Origin: Druceiella hillmani
Lineage: Eukaryota > Arthropoda > Insecta > Lepidoptera > Hepialidae
NCBI GenBank assembly: GCA_039881145.1
Contig: JAYKKI010000088.1
Location: forward strand, 3,038,501-3,102,500
DNA: 64,000 bases
Direction: 5' to 3'
Of this stretch, positions 23,396-34,670 are shown one piece after another (the stretch's first letter is position 1; every line of letters starts with the position of its first letter). Made by a program: the position numbers and the translations under genes. The notes under the pieces were generated by a model. It did no database searches. It was not told where the DNA came from and worked only from the letters and a program-made list of their open reading frames with translations.

Positions 23396-25289
23396 ATTTT
23401 CTGGTATTCGACCATCATTCTGAGAAATATATTTGGATCTATCATTGTTAACAGAACCTAGAAAATAAAATTAATTTATTATAGATAAGTCATAAGTCAG
23501 GAAAACATGTTATTAAAAGTCAACGATTGTTATGATTCGGTCTCGTCGATAGATACGAAAAGACTAAACATGTCTTTTCGTTCAATCAAGAAATTGTTGT
23601 GAAAAAGTGAAAACTCGATGAAATGCGTAACAGTCCGAAATAAGAGTGGGAAAAAGATGTCGTTAAGGTTATCCGAACCATGAAAATATGTCAAAGGAGT
23701 AGAAAAATGACCGTTACACAGTCTCAATGAGAGATATTATGATAGGCCAAGCCCCTGTAGGATCTTTTTACCAAATGAAGAGAAACATAAAAATTTGTTG
23801 TGCTATCTAAATACAATAAAAAGTCTAAATATATGATTTAATTCCTATACAAAATTTATATTAAAAATTGTTTAATTAAACATGCATCTTATAAAAATCT
23901 TTACACACGAAACGTATGCATGCAACATACATAACTTCTATTGAATAGACAAGATCAAGATTAACGATACGACTTTTATCTCGCATCAATGATCAAATCC
24001 TGGCCTATATTAAACAAATATGTCAATTAGACCTCGTCCGGGTTTGTTTAATACATCCGTTGTCAAAGCCGTCGAACTGAAACGACATTGCGTCGCGTTG
24101 CTAACGATGTGACAACATTTTCAGCTAAACAACGGATCTATTAAATTTTTATGAATATGACGTATTATATTACATACGGAAACGTTAAGTATTGTTACAC
24201 TAAAAGCAAATGATCATTACATTTATTAGGCTTTTAGCCATATAACATAGCTAAATTAATAAAAAGAGTTTAGCCATATTTTGAAGCGACTAACGACTTA
24301 AATGTTTTGAAATGGATTATGGAAATATCTACAATAAACTTTATTAAACTGCGTTGGAATTTAATTGCACATAGAGGTTGTTGATAAATTATATACATTG
24401 TTGTTAAATTATGCAGATTGTTGTTAAACTAGTAGAGCAAGTTATCTTCTGTGGATTCTTGGGTATAAAATAATATGATTATAATTAATATTTTTTTTTA
24501 TCGTAGCATCTTATCTCATTTTCAAGATTCATTATTTTAACGTTATCGCAATGATTAAGGAGCCTGCATTACAAGAAATGCGAACACCGCTCCGCATCAT
24601 CAAAGTGATATACGACGCGACGCGTTGCACATAAAATCTGATTCGAATTTGGATAGTATCTCTGACTATATAATGCATTGTAATTATGATTTCGCAGAAA
24701 AAATCAGTTACACTTGTAATTCAGTGTTTTTCCTAAGTTTTTTTTAACTGAGGTCCTGTTTGTAATAAAGAAAATTTTAAATCTAGACATGACACAGAAA
24801 ATGTTGAAATATTTTTTTAATGAAATATTAATTATTTCTTCGTAATAACGACCCAAATCAAAAAAATGCTACAGATTATTTTCATCTTATGTTTTTGAGA
24901 TGTACCCGAATCTTATTCTGTATCGATTATCAACAGCCTGAATAGTTGTATTTTGCATTTATATCATTATAAATAAAACTGTAGATTTTGAAAGCAAAAT
25001 TTCCATTCCATTAATTTATATGAGATTTTTCGCTGAAAGTTTTAAGAAGATACAAGTGACATAGTTGTTTTGTCTAAACTCAACGAGCTGTGTGGAATTA
25101 AATAATAACTTATTTTTTGTTATGCGATTCTTCTTCTCAACATTCGCTAAACCTAATATTTGATTACAGCTTTATGTATTCGATAACGAACTTGAAACTA
25201 TTGTTTCCACTTTCACAGGTTCATAAAACTACAATTTTTGTACAATAAAATCACTTTCCGAAACAAAATACATTAAAGCAACATATGCT
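23396..25289. other. Mostly unique DNA with two small points of interest
   Basis: 23990-24130 is GC-richer (CTCGTCCGGGTTTGTTTAAT, ACGACATTGCGTCGCGTTGC) with the inverted motif CAACGGATSTATTAAA at both ends, possibly regulatory. 24376-24432 has three short TTGTTGWTAAAYT repeats. No coding frame. Confidence 0.35.
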
Positions 25290-25560
25290 CTTAAATTTCG
25301 AAAAAATGCCACCTCCACACACCCCAAACACATCGACGTAGAACATGATATCGCAGTGTGTTCGAAAACTCTCACACTGGGCCCCCGGCACACACACTGT
25401 CGCGACGAGCCCCACAACAATTCAGTTTACGAACGACGCACTCTTGTTGTTCGTTAACTAAGCGACGACGTAGACGGTGACAAGCCAGTTTATTGTGAGC
25501 GCGTGCATCGTGTAAGGCTAACTACACACAGACGGTGCTATCGGAGATAAGGTGATCCCA
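25290..25560 (+). promoter_or_regulatory. CpG-rich patch, candidate promoter or 5' exon
   Basis: An abrupt rise in G+C and CpG occurs around CACTGTCGCGACGAGCCCC (25395) and CTAAGCGACGACGTAGACGG (25458). ATTCAGTTTAC at 25417 matches the arthropod initiator TCAGT. The patch ends near AAG/GTGATC (25550), a passable splice donor. The 63-codon minus-strand ORF over its left part shows no motif. Direction and gene are unknown. Confidence 0.3.
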
Positions 25561-25689
25561 CCTTTTATTTTGTTCAGTTGGATCGAAAAACCTACGTTGA
25601 ATATGTTGCTACGTACAGGTGTACTATTTTTCACGACATATTTTCACAGGGATCATTAATCTGATTAATAAAAAGAAAGAAAAAACGAA

Positions 25690-26995
25690 ATATTTAAAAT
25701 ATTTTTCTAATAAATACCTTTTTAGGGTTCCGTAGCCAAATAGCAAAAAAAAAACATTTATAATTTCGTCTTGCCCGTATGTGACAACCATTTTACAAGG
25801 GGACTGTTGTCACTATATAAATGAAATTCGGATGGTAGATGTCTTCTATGAACAATAAAATAGTGGAATTAAAAATAAAAATGAAATATTTAAAAATATT
25901 TGTCTAATAAACACTATTTAGGGTTCCGTAGCCAAATAGCAAAAAAAACACTTATAATTTCTTCTTCTCCGTATGTTACAACCATTTTACAAGGGGACTG
26001 TTGTTACTATATAAATGAAATTCGGATGGTAGATGTCTTCTATGCACAATGAAATAGTGAAAGTAAAAATAAAAATGAAAAATTTTAAAATATTTTTCTA
26101 ATAAACACCTTTTTTGGGTTCCATAGCGAAATAGCAAAAAAAACACTTATAATTTTGTCTTGTCCGTATGTGACAACCATTTTATAAGGGGACTGTTGTC
26201 ACTATTTAAATGAAATTCGGATGGTAAATGTCTTCTATTTCGTCTTGTCCGTATGTGACAACCATTTTGTAAGGGGACTGTTGTCACTATATAAATGAAA
26301 TTCGGATGGTAGATGTCTTCTATGAACAATAAAATAGTGGAATTAAAAATAAAAATGAAATATTTAAAAATATTTGTCTAATAAACACTATTTAGGGTTC
26401 CGTAGCCAAATAGCAAAAAAAACACTTATAATTTCTTCTTCTCCGTATGTTACAACCATTTTACAAGGGGACTGTTGTTACTATATAAATGAAATTCGGA
26501 TGGTAGATGTCTTCTATGAACAATGAAATAGTGAAAGTAAAAATAAAAATGAAAAATTTTAAAATATTTTTCTAATAAACACCTTTTTTGGGTTCCATAG
26601 CGAAATAGCAAAAAAAACACTTATAATTTTGTCTTGTCCGTATGTGACAACCATTTTATAAGGGGACTGTTGTCACTATTTAAATGAAATTCGGATGGTA
26701 AATGTCTTCTATTTCGTCTTGTCCGTATGTGACAACCATTTTGTAAGGGAACTGTTGTCACTATATAAATGAAATTCGGATGGTAGATGTCTTTTATGAA
26801 CAAAGCAATAGCGGAATTAAAAATAAAAATGAAATATTTAAAATATTTGTCTAATAAACATTTTTTTAGGGTTCCATAGCCAAATAGCAAAAGAACTTAT
26901 AATTTCGTCTTGTCCATATGTGACAAGCATTTTACATCGGGACTGTTGTCACTATATAAATTAAATTCGGATGGTAGGTGTCTTCTATGAACCGC
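25690..26995. repeat. Higher-order tandem array from an AGGGTTCCG-type element
   Basis: Monomers of about 186-195 bp begin GGGTTCCGTAGCCAAATAGC or GGGTTCCATAGCGAAATAGC at about 25735, 25921, 26115, 26395, 26590 and 26869. A truncated monomer of about 85 bp follows the third and the fifth. The block 25921-26394 is repeated almost exactly at 26395-26868, a period of 474 bp. Each unit has CCGTATGTGACAACCATTTT and ATGAAATTCGGATGGTAG. Two minus-strand ORFs sharing their last 60 codons, 474 bp apart, come from this array. Confidence 0.95.
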
Positions 26996-27156
26996 TATAC
27001 AATGAAATATGAAAAAAACAATAATATTAGGGGTGGCATATCATACATATAACTAAGGGATGAAAAAAAATCCAATGCATATAGAGATGTAATAGATCTT
27101 GAAAAATGATATAGAAGTTCCAAAATAATATGTTTACTTAATTCAGTAGTTGGTGA

Positions 27157-27388
27157 GACATGGCTTCTAAAGCTCTTAGAAAGTGTGCTCCCTCCCTCTA
27201 ACTTTTATGATATGGCTTCTAAATGGCTTCTTTTGAGATGTGGCTTTTTTTATGATATGGCTTCTAAATGGCTTCTTTTGAGATGTGGCTTCTTTTGAGA
27301 TATGGCTTCTAAAGCACTTAGAAAGTGTGCTTCTTTTGAGATATGGCTTCTAAAGCTATTAGAAAGTGTGCTCCATCCCTCTAACTTT
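27157..27388. repeat. Irregular short tandem repeats (ATGGCTTCTAAA type)
   Basis: Modules GATATGGCTTCTAAAGC, TTAGAAAGTGTGCTCC and TGGCTTCTTTTGAGAT recur in mixed order about six to eight times, a sign of nested slippage and unequal exchange. Confidence 0.85.
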
Positions 27389-28420
27389 TTAACTAACATG
27401 TGTAGAATTCTTAAAATAAACTTTCAACGAAATTTGGTTTGAATTAGATATGTTGTGTAGTTTTTGAGATTTGTGGTATTTTCGGTACCGACTGCAGCAA
27501 TAACTTTGTTTTTAAAAGTGTATTTGAGAAATACAAACTTATAAGTTTAACATTGTTTGAGTCCGGCTCGCATCTGGTCGATTTTTTGGTGTCATGAAAC
27601 ACTTTTAACGAAAATGATGAAAAAAGCATCTAGTTAACACTTTGCGGAACATCAGCTGAACTTATCAGTGGCATTTAATTTTGAAAAGTGGTTTCGTGAT
27701 AGTTTTTAGAGTGTTATTTCTCTTGAGTCGTTGTATTTATTATAACGAATGTTATGAAGAGATACATGAAGAAAATTTGATTTTTTTTAGAATTAAGAAG
27801 TTTGAAGGCGATTATCTTGGGAATTGTTTTTTTTATATTCACAACAAAACATTTTAATTTCAAAATAATGAAACGAGTGGGTCCTGAAAAAATAAGGGGA
27901 ATATCATTTGTATAGTGCTAGTTATGAATATATATTTGCTACATATATAATTTTTTACATTCCAATGTCATATAGAATTCATCTTAATGTATAATAAAAA
28001 AATGAGGATAATTATATGGTCTTTCATAAAATTTAGTAACTATTTTTAATTAAAAAAGTAATAAAAAAATGTAAGGTATTGTAAAAAGAATCAATATGTA
28101 TAGTAGAACAGAAAAGGTGAAAAAAGTCGTGCATTAAAAATATTTTCAAAAAAATAATTGGATTAATTTGGATTCTATATAAATTTAGGTAATTTTTTAC
28201 GCTTTTGTCTGTTTGTTTGTACATACATCGAGCTGAAACTATTGTATGGATACAGTTGATTTTTTATTATTAAATATCTAACTTAATTTTCTCTACCAGT
28301 AAAATAAGATTTTATTATTTAGATTAGCATAAACAAATGGCATGTGGGAATGTGGAAATTTTTTTTATATTTTAAGCGGTAACAGTATCCTAACTTGAAT
28401 AATTATACCATTAAATTATT
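27389..28420. other. AT-rich DNA, probably the tail of the AGGGTTCCG-type element then unique sequence
   Basis: GAGTCCGGCTCGCATCTGG near 27560 resembles TTCGAGGTTCGCATTTGGCC near 44430, so the first 200 bp likely belong to the same dispersed family. The rest shows nothing. Confidence 0.4.
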
Positions 28421-28466
28421 AAAATCCTAACTAGATGATATATTTATATAATCTAGTTAGGATTTT
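28421..28466. repeat. Perfect hairpin, 16-bp arms
   Basis: AAAATCCTAACTAGAT pairs with ATCTAGTTAGGATTTT around a 14-bp AT-rich loop. Confidence 0.85.
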
Positions 28467-28977
28467 AACAATATAACTGTGAAACTGAGTTTATTTTTTT
28501 TTGTATCATTTTCAGGCCTCAATCTCTATTTTGGATTCGTACAGCCTTTGTTATTAGAATAAACATAGCGTATTTTTTTATCTCAAAAATAACATAACTT
28601 CAATGATGGTAATTAAAAAATTCATTCAATTAGGAATAAGAGCGTGAACATATGTATGGAAAAATGTACTGATGTTTATATTACATAATAACTGAACAAA
28701 ATCTGCTTCATCTTAATTTTCAAAACATAAATATACATCATGAAGAACCTTCTTCATTTCCAAAACTTTTCTGAGGAATTACAACATATTTTTTTTTTCT
28801 TTTCCACGTCAGCGAAGCCACAGTCAAAACTTGGTAAATATATCAAATCCGCTTTGATAAGAACTCCAATTTTACTGAAATAGAGAAATGTTGATTGTAT
28901 AATTTCAACGTACGTAACGTTTGATGATCTATTATAGATTCCCTAAACCTGTATTTATATTATGTTGCCAAGATAAA
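28467..28977. other. AT-rich stretch, nothing recognised
   Basis: No supported feature. Confidence 0.4.
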
Positions 28978-29020
28978 AGAGTAAGCCCAGTACGAGTAGA
29001 ACTCGCACTGGGCTTACTCT
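28978..29020. repeat. GC-richer hairpin, 19-bp arms with one mismatch
   Basis: AGAGTAAGCCCAGTACGAG and CTCGCACTGGGCTTACTCT pair around the 5-bp loop TAGAA. Both flanks are AT-rich. A short stem with a tiny loop fits a foldback insertion or intrinsic structure better than a microRNA precursor, which would need a longer loop. Confidence 0.85.
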
Positions 29021-30319
29021 GCCGTACATATTTAGGCACTTGTAAACATTGATTCATAATAATTTTTCATAGAGTTAATATATTGCCTCCTATATCTCTC
29101 AAAGGCATAAAAACATGGCGCATAGTTTAAAAATTATAACATTTACAATCATAGCTATAGGTTTTCTAAAACCTTTACTTAGGTTTTTGAAAATTTTATT
29201 TTTTTCATAATTTTAAGTTGAATAGTTTAAAAAATGGGTAGAGAAGATTTTGGGCTTTATTATTGTGTCTATTTTTCAGTATGTATCTGAAGGTACGCTA
29301 TTTAAAATTGTGAAAAAAAAATATTTTACATAAAACCCTTATAACAAGCGCTTTCAAATGATACCCATATCCAAGTTAAAAAAGTATATCCTTTTATTGA
29401 GACGTGTGCGGATTAATATGTTTTATTACTCTTTCAAATTTCTAGTTTCGATGTCAAGTGGTTTCAGAGAAAAAAAAAACTGTAACAGACAGACAGGGAG
29501 ATAGGTGAATGATCTCATATGAGTTCGTTTTAAGGTACAACATTCTAATAAGCTGAAGAAAATGATACGGTCATTTCTCCAGACTGGAACTAAACAAGAT
29601 TTTGGACAAACATATTTCGTGTTTATTTATTTGCGCGTAGAGACCTCATATGGCACGTCAATACATGCCACAATAGTAATATTGGTGACTCAGTAATAAC
29701 CAAAAATCGCATGGAATTTATAAATTCTAAAATTAAAAATATAAATTGCAAAATCTTCCTTTCAAATGGCACCGCCAGATTGGAAGGTAGATTTTGCATT
29801 TCATGCCATGTTTTGCTCTCTCACACCGGTTTCATTGTAGTATTTTTTATATAAACTAGGAACAATGTTGTTTTGTATCTAGAAAGAACAAAAAATCATT
29901 TCATAGAGATGAAGTGTTCAAAAATAACAATACAATCGGTTCTCCAAAGAGGGGGATTTCGTAAAAACTAAAAAGATTTAAGACTAATAACTTATTCTCT
30001 GTTTATTTGCTATGTTGTTTTATGGACAGCTATATCAGGTGTTTTCAACTGTATACGTAAGATCTAAGTTTAAGATATAGAAAATTTTAATTTTCTTCTT
30101 TTTTAGATATGTCTCAAACAATTTCCATAAAATTTATTGTGGAGGTTAACGTGATGTTGTTAGAACTACAAAGTTGATTTGGCTCATAATTGCATTTAAT
30201 TGAGATTTAAAATCCAAATATTTTTGGTGTAAATTTCATTTTGATCAGACAACAAATATTAACTACATTTTGTCAACAAATTTACTTGTATTACATATTT
30301 GTAAAATAGTATCGTTTTA
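29021..30319. other. AT-rich DNA with a weak relic of the AGGGTTCCG-type family near 29440-29540
   Basis: GTTTCAGAG, then a C/G-poor run and ACAGACAGACAGGGAG near 29487, match in minus orientation the GTCTGTC and GAAAC parts of that family. Otherwise nothing is recognised. Confidence 0.35.
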
Positions 30320-30334
30320 GTCTTTAGGCAGTTA

Positions 30335-30514
30335 TTCTTCTTCTTTAATGGCTTGACAGCCCAGGATGGGTCCCTGCCTTCCGCAGCAACAACTCCCAAG
30401 CTCTCCTGTTCTTGGCCCGAGACATCCAGTTCGTTACATTTAGGATTTTTAAGTCTTTTTCCAGGCAGTCGAGCCACCTAAGTTTAAGTCTTTCTCTTTT
30501 TCGGAAGCCCAATG
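30335..30514 (-). mobile_element. 5'-truncated LINE insertion with 15-bp target-site duplication
   Basis: The 180-bp insert is flanked by GTCTTTAGGCAGTTA at 30320-30334 and again at 30515-30529, a perfect 15-bp target duplication. On the minus strand it reads RPLGFRKRERLKLRWLDCLE, then KDLKILNVTNW and AKNRRAWELLLRKAGTHPGL, followed by a stop. This is the extreme C-terminus of a LINE reverse transcriptase ORF. The 3' tail is a (GAA)n-like AAGAAGAAGAA. The reading frame is open across the fragment, so this is one of the younger copies here. Confidence 0.9.
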
Positions 30515-30529
30515 GTCTTTAGGCAGTTA

Positions 30530-31189
30530 AGGTCTTTAAAAAAATTTTAATTGAAATTTTCCACAATATATTATAATTAATTTAGCATAAAAAAGTGATT
30601 ATTATATTTAAAATAATAAATATCATACGTTTAATGAAAATTATTGTATTTGTTGAAAATTGAACAAAAAAAATCAAACTTTAAAATTATAAGCAGATAT
30701 AAAGAATGTATTGTGGTGAATATTAACATTAGATGACATGGTAACATTTTCCAATGCTATTAAAATAAGATACAAAACAGAGTAAGTTATTAATTAACTA
30801 TATAAACCTGTACATATTTTTTTAAAAACAGTATGCGACTGTCTTTACATTCTCTTCCAGCATCCCGTGGAGCATGTGGGTGCCGCTTTACTCTTCCAAA
30901 TTAACACGTTACGGCCGTGTGGGTGTAAGATGGGTTAATGACATCGTGCCCACTAATCAATGGATTGGAATAGAACCTTAATGAGACTAGTTGGGTGCTC
31001 ACACAAACATTGTTTCACGGAGATAGGGAGATTGCTTACATATGCGTTTTATTAAATTAGTTTCGATATAAATGAGGAACATAAGTATGCAGGAAAACTT
31101 GGAAAGTAATGAAGACAATTGATAATGTAACTCGTTTTACAAAAAATAATATTGAAAGAACATCTTCAACCCAAGCGCCAAATACTATC
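30530..31189. other. AT-rich DNA with a GC-richer unique patch at 30850-31015
   Basis: The patch (ATCCCGTGGAGCATGTGGGT, GTTACGGCCGTGTGGGTG, ATCGTGCCCACTAATC) is neither repetitive nor open in any frame and could be a conserved non-coding element. Flanks are featureless. Confidence 0.3.
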
Positions 31190-31284
31190 ACAGTAAGCTT
31201 TAACGAAAAATTTATACATCGTAAGCTTAATAACAAGAGATTATTAAGTTTACGATGTATCAATTTTACCTTAAAGCTTATTGT
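31190..31284. repeat. Long hairpin, about 40-bp arms
   Basis: TAAGCTTTAACGAAAAATTT... pairs with the reverse complement of ...TTTTACCTTAAAGCTTA. ATACATCGTAAGCTTAATA and TATTAAGTTTACGATGTAT flank the 7-bp centre. About six mismatches. MITE-like or a structured RNA; it also explains the look-alike ORFs on both strands here. Confidence 0.88.
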
Positions 31285-31359
31285 GTTCGTATTTAGGTTG
31301 AAAATGTACTTCCAAAAAAGCTTATTTTGGTAGAGAGCTAAATTATAAGACGTGCGAAG

Positions 31360-31720
31360 AGAGACGATGTACTCTGAGTTTAAAATAAATATATAAAAAA
31401 TCCTTGAAAAAATCGATGTGGCGGAAGAACAGGATATCCTTGCAATAAGGCGCAAAGTGAGTGGAACACTCAAATAATTTATCTAACTTGAAAGTATCAT
31501 ACAAAAGAAGGAGGAAATGGAGAGGTTCGTTTCATGGATCATCAAGGCCAGAACGACTTTCACGTATCTCTGACAATCGAGGAAGTTGACACAGAGAGTG
31601 AAACTGAAAATATTCTAGTTCAATGTCAAATACGTGCTGCTATGGGTATGCGAGATATGAAAGACATTAAAATATCTCACACGACGGCACCAAGTTTTGG
31701 CTGATCGCTGAATTATGACA
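31360..31720 (+). pseudogene. Coding-like relic, unidentified
   Basis: One frame reads KILEKIDVAEEQDILAIRRK, GTLK, a stop, then LESIIQKKEEMERFVSWIIK. Another opens at ATG 31534 for 56 codons (acidic, with SLTIEEVDTESETENILVQC) to a TGA at 31702. The amphipathic, charged composition looks like decayed protein, but I recognise no family. In-frame stops and the shift between frames exclude an intact gene. Confidence 0.25.
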
Positions 31721-33162
31721 TTTTCTCTGACTATTTTGACACTAAAAGATTTGAAACGAAGTCGTGTTAGAACTTTGCAAGGAAATCCGGTTGAGAATCT
31801 AATAAAATGCCGCAAGTAGAACGAGTTGATCATGCGCTCATAAGGCTCATCCATATATTCGACCATATTCAAACAGGCTTCAGATTTAAACCCCCAAGAG
31901 TTTAGAAAGAGGAAGCATAGAGTTTAGAAATGGACCTAGTGGCAGACTGTGCTGGTAGAATTGAAGAGTATCTATCTACATGATTCAAGTGTAAAGTGAA
32001 TGTAGCTATAATGGTTTAAAACTTTAAGTTAAAAATGCTATCGGAATATTTCCACTACTAAATGATCTTCTATTATGTTTTTCATATCTATCTGGATACT
32101 ATACGCTGTACTATAGTAGAAGATAAACGTTAGTAGAATAATCTATTTTTAAGCCAAACCCTCACAAACAAACAAGCGAAATTTTTTTTTATAAAATGAA
32201 TACAATTATTCTGAATAGAAAGAGAAATATTAAAGTAATTATGTAATAAAATCAAGAAAATTTTATTGATAGAAAATGTCTTCTTATCTCTCTCTTATTA
32301 TTAAATATTCCTATGGAGGGCATAGGCATCCTTGCCAAGATAGTGTAAGTTCTCATGTTGAGAAATAATACCGTAACACAAAACTGAAACAATTAAATTT
32401 ACCTTACTAGCGCTTTGCCATATGTTTCATTTTTGTCGTGATCTAATTTCTTGAAATACGAACGACCATACCGACAGTGCAAATGTATATACGATTGATT
32501 TACTATTAAAAATATTTTAAAACCAAATCGACTACAAAGTCCTGTCTGAAAATATTTATAGTCGAAATTATTATTTATTAAACGTTATATAATATTATTT
32601 ATATTGATATATATATTATATTGTTATATATATTATATTGTTATATATTATTATTATTTATTAAACGTATAGTTAAGTTAAACTTACTGCTTTTTAAGGA
32701 AGTTTAAATTCGTTCTGGTCTTACCTGAAACAAATGAATAATTGGAATATTAATTGCATTACAATTGTAGACACATATTTATAATAAGCATTTGTTCCAG
32801 AGATATAATTATGGACATTTATAGTAAACAGATTGATGATATTACACTTTTGGTTCAGTTTTGGTGTTCATCACGGATCATTCATCCAGGGCGACCGGTG
32901 TGAACACGAAGATGAATTGTAATTTCAATGTTGTCAGCACTTGTTAAATTCTGTTTAGTCCTGTTCTAGTTCTATGTCTTTTCCAATAAAAAAAAAAGTT
33001 TTTTCGTGATATTGTTATTAAAATGATTCTTAAATGGAAATAAAACCATACTTCTATATTTTTAAGTTTACTTCAAAATTTCGGGCGTTTGTAGAATACT
33101 AAATAAAATTTAAACAAAAATAAAAACAAAAGGTACTGTGCTTCGGAAGACATGGTTAAGAA
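31721..33162. other. AT-rich stretch, imperfect TATATTATATTG repeats at 32596-32660
   Basis: Short ATATTATATTGTTATAT repeats apart, nothing is recognised. Confidence 0.4.
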
Positions 33163-33279
33163 ATGAAATTTATCAATATTAACGAAGGATGTTATCAAGT
33201 CCAAAGAAAAAGTCAATATAGTGTTGAGTCCAAGTATCACAAGGATAAAAAGATATCCTTAAACAGAGATAATGTAAAA

Positions 33280-33668
33280 ATAAGCTTCTTCAAATTTTAT
33301 TCAAATCGTCAATCAGGCAAACGAGGAATATTATATTTTTTTATGAAAAAGTCAGATTATTTCCCAGCACAGTTTGTAAATGCTATTTCTATGGAACTGT
33401 TTGAACTAGCAAGATGAAGCTGATCATGTCTCGTTATATACTCTATATACACTTGTAATATATTAATCCATGTGACTCGTAGGCCTGACAGGGTCGTTGA
33501 AAAAAGACAGCAAAAACTCGAAAAGACCGAAAGAGACCTTTATTTTGACAACAGAATGAATACCGATATCATTAAAAGTTTATTTTTTATCAATAAAGGC
33601 AATAGCCACAAAATAAAAAAGGCAATCGATATTGATTACTTTTGCAATAATCTTTTTAAATCATTATG
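33280..33668 (+). repeat. Dispersed repeat copy, partner at 49965-50365
   Basis: Shared blocks in order: TTCAAATTTTATTCAAATCG with ATCA near 33293; ATTTTGACAACAGAATGAA near 33541; AAAAAAGGCAATCGATATTG near 33615. Two short ORFs here (84 and 95 codons) are not matched by open frames in the partner, so they are incidental. The transposon type is unknown. Ends just before the Helitron at 33671. Confidence 0.65.
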
Positions 33669-33670
33669 TA

Positions 33671-33843
33671 CTAGCTGTGCCCCACCGTTTCACGCGCGTG
33701 AAATTTGGTATAAGAGAAGTTATTACATTTTTTTTATCGTATGTTGCTCTTGGATATAAACTATTACCGTATTAAATATCAAAATAAGTCCAGTAGTTTT
33801 CGCATAATTGACGATTCAGATACAATTGTCTTATATGTATAGA
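33671..33843 (-). mobile_element. Complete 173-bp non-autonomous Helitron
   Basis: Minus strand: the 5' end is TCTATACATATAAGAC, preceded by A. The 3' part has the perfect 16-bp palindrome TTTCACGCGCGTGAAA (33688-33703), then 13 bp, then CTAG, followed by T. TC start, CTRR end, subterminal hairpin and insertion between A and T are all present, without target duplication, as expected for Helitrons. It encodes nothing and would rely on a RepHel protein from elsewhere. Confidence 0.85.
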
Positions 33844-34205
33844 TTTCGTGTTCAGACAATCGGAGTTGTTCCTAAGGAGTGTTAGTGCTCCAAGAATAAG
33901 TAACATCGACTGGAGTAATGACAAAAATCCGTTGTCATAAGTAAATAATGTAAATAAATATGGAAGAATAGGTTTTTTAATTAAAAAATATATTACATTT
34001 AAATTAAAATTTTAGATTTAAATGCCACTAACATAATTATAAACTTTGTTACCTAATATGTTTTGTACCCTAATAACTTTGCAACCAAGCATCAAATCAT
34101 TACCACAGGCATACGTATATTTTGTTTAGCGGAGTACTTAACACATACGTTATTACTTGCAGCTGTACTGGAATATTAATACGGCAGGATATACCTTTCT
34201 TAATA
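33844..34205. other. AT-rich stretch, nothing recognised
   Basis: No supported feature. Confidence 0.4.
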
Positions 34206-34209
34206 ATTT

Positions 34210-34670
34210 GTATAGATAATATATAATTGATTAATGTTTGTACTACTATTATTAGACCAATAATTCTTTATGGTAGTGAATGTTGGCCTTTAACAAAAGC
34301 ATATGAAGATAGACTTCTTATTTTTGAAAGAAAAATACTTCGTAAAATATTTGGCCCTGTCAAAGAAAATAACAAATGGAGAATTGTTTTTAATTATGAA
34401 ATTTATAGAAAATTTAAATAACCAAATATTGTCCGACTCATTAAATCATTTCGTATCAGGTGGCTTGCGCACATTTTTAGATTTGAAGACAAAAACTCGG
34501 TCAAGAAAGTAACCTTTGTCAATGTGGAGGGTACCAGAAAAAGACGAAGACCTCGCACAAGATGGATTAAACTTTTAAAAATTCAACGCTGGCGGACCGT
34601 TGCAGCCGACAGGATCCGCTGGAGAAAGCTTGTCGAGACAGCATTGGCCTGTAATCGGTTGTATTGCTAA
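34210..34670 (+). pseudogene. LINE reverse transcriptase C-terminal third, one in-frame stop
   Basis: A single frame runs 34227-34670 with only one stop (TAA 34419). It reads IIRPIILYGSECW, RKILRKIFGPVKENNKWRI, RIRWLAHIFRFEDKNSVKK, GTRKRRRPRTRWIK and RIRWRKLVETA. These are the standard thumb/C-terminal blocks of jockey-like LINE reverse transcriptases (RP..YGxE.W, RKxLRxIFGP, RWxGHxxRM, RGRPxxRW, DRxxWRxLV). Catalytic domain and endonuclease are absent. The nearly open frame means it is younger than the relics at 21.7 and 55.3 kb. Confidence 0.88.

Noticed and set aside
26147..26890. Two related minus-strand ORFs as a gene family
   Set aside because: They are two copies of one 474-bp tandem block.
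28978..29020. microRNA precursor
   Set aside because: 5-bp loop and 19-bp stem are too short for a typical animal pre-miRNA.
31057..31473. 138-codon minus ORF
   Set aside because: Spans a long hairpin that itself creates mirrored frames; no family resemblance and AT-driven composition.
33163..33759. Two adjacent plus ORFs (84 and 95 codons)
   Set aside because: Largely within a dispersed repeat whose other copy lacks these frames, and the second runs into the Helitron.
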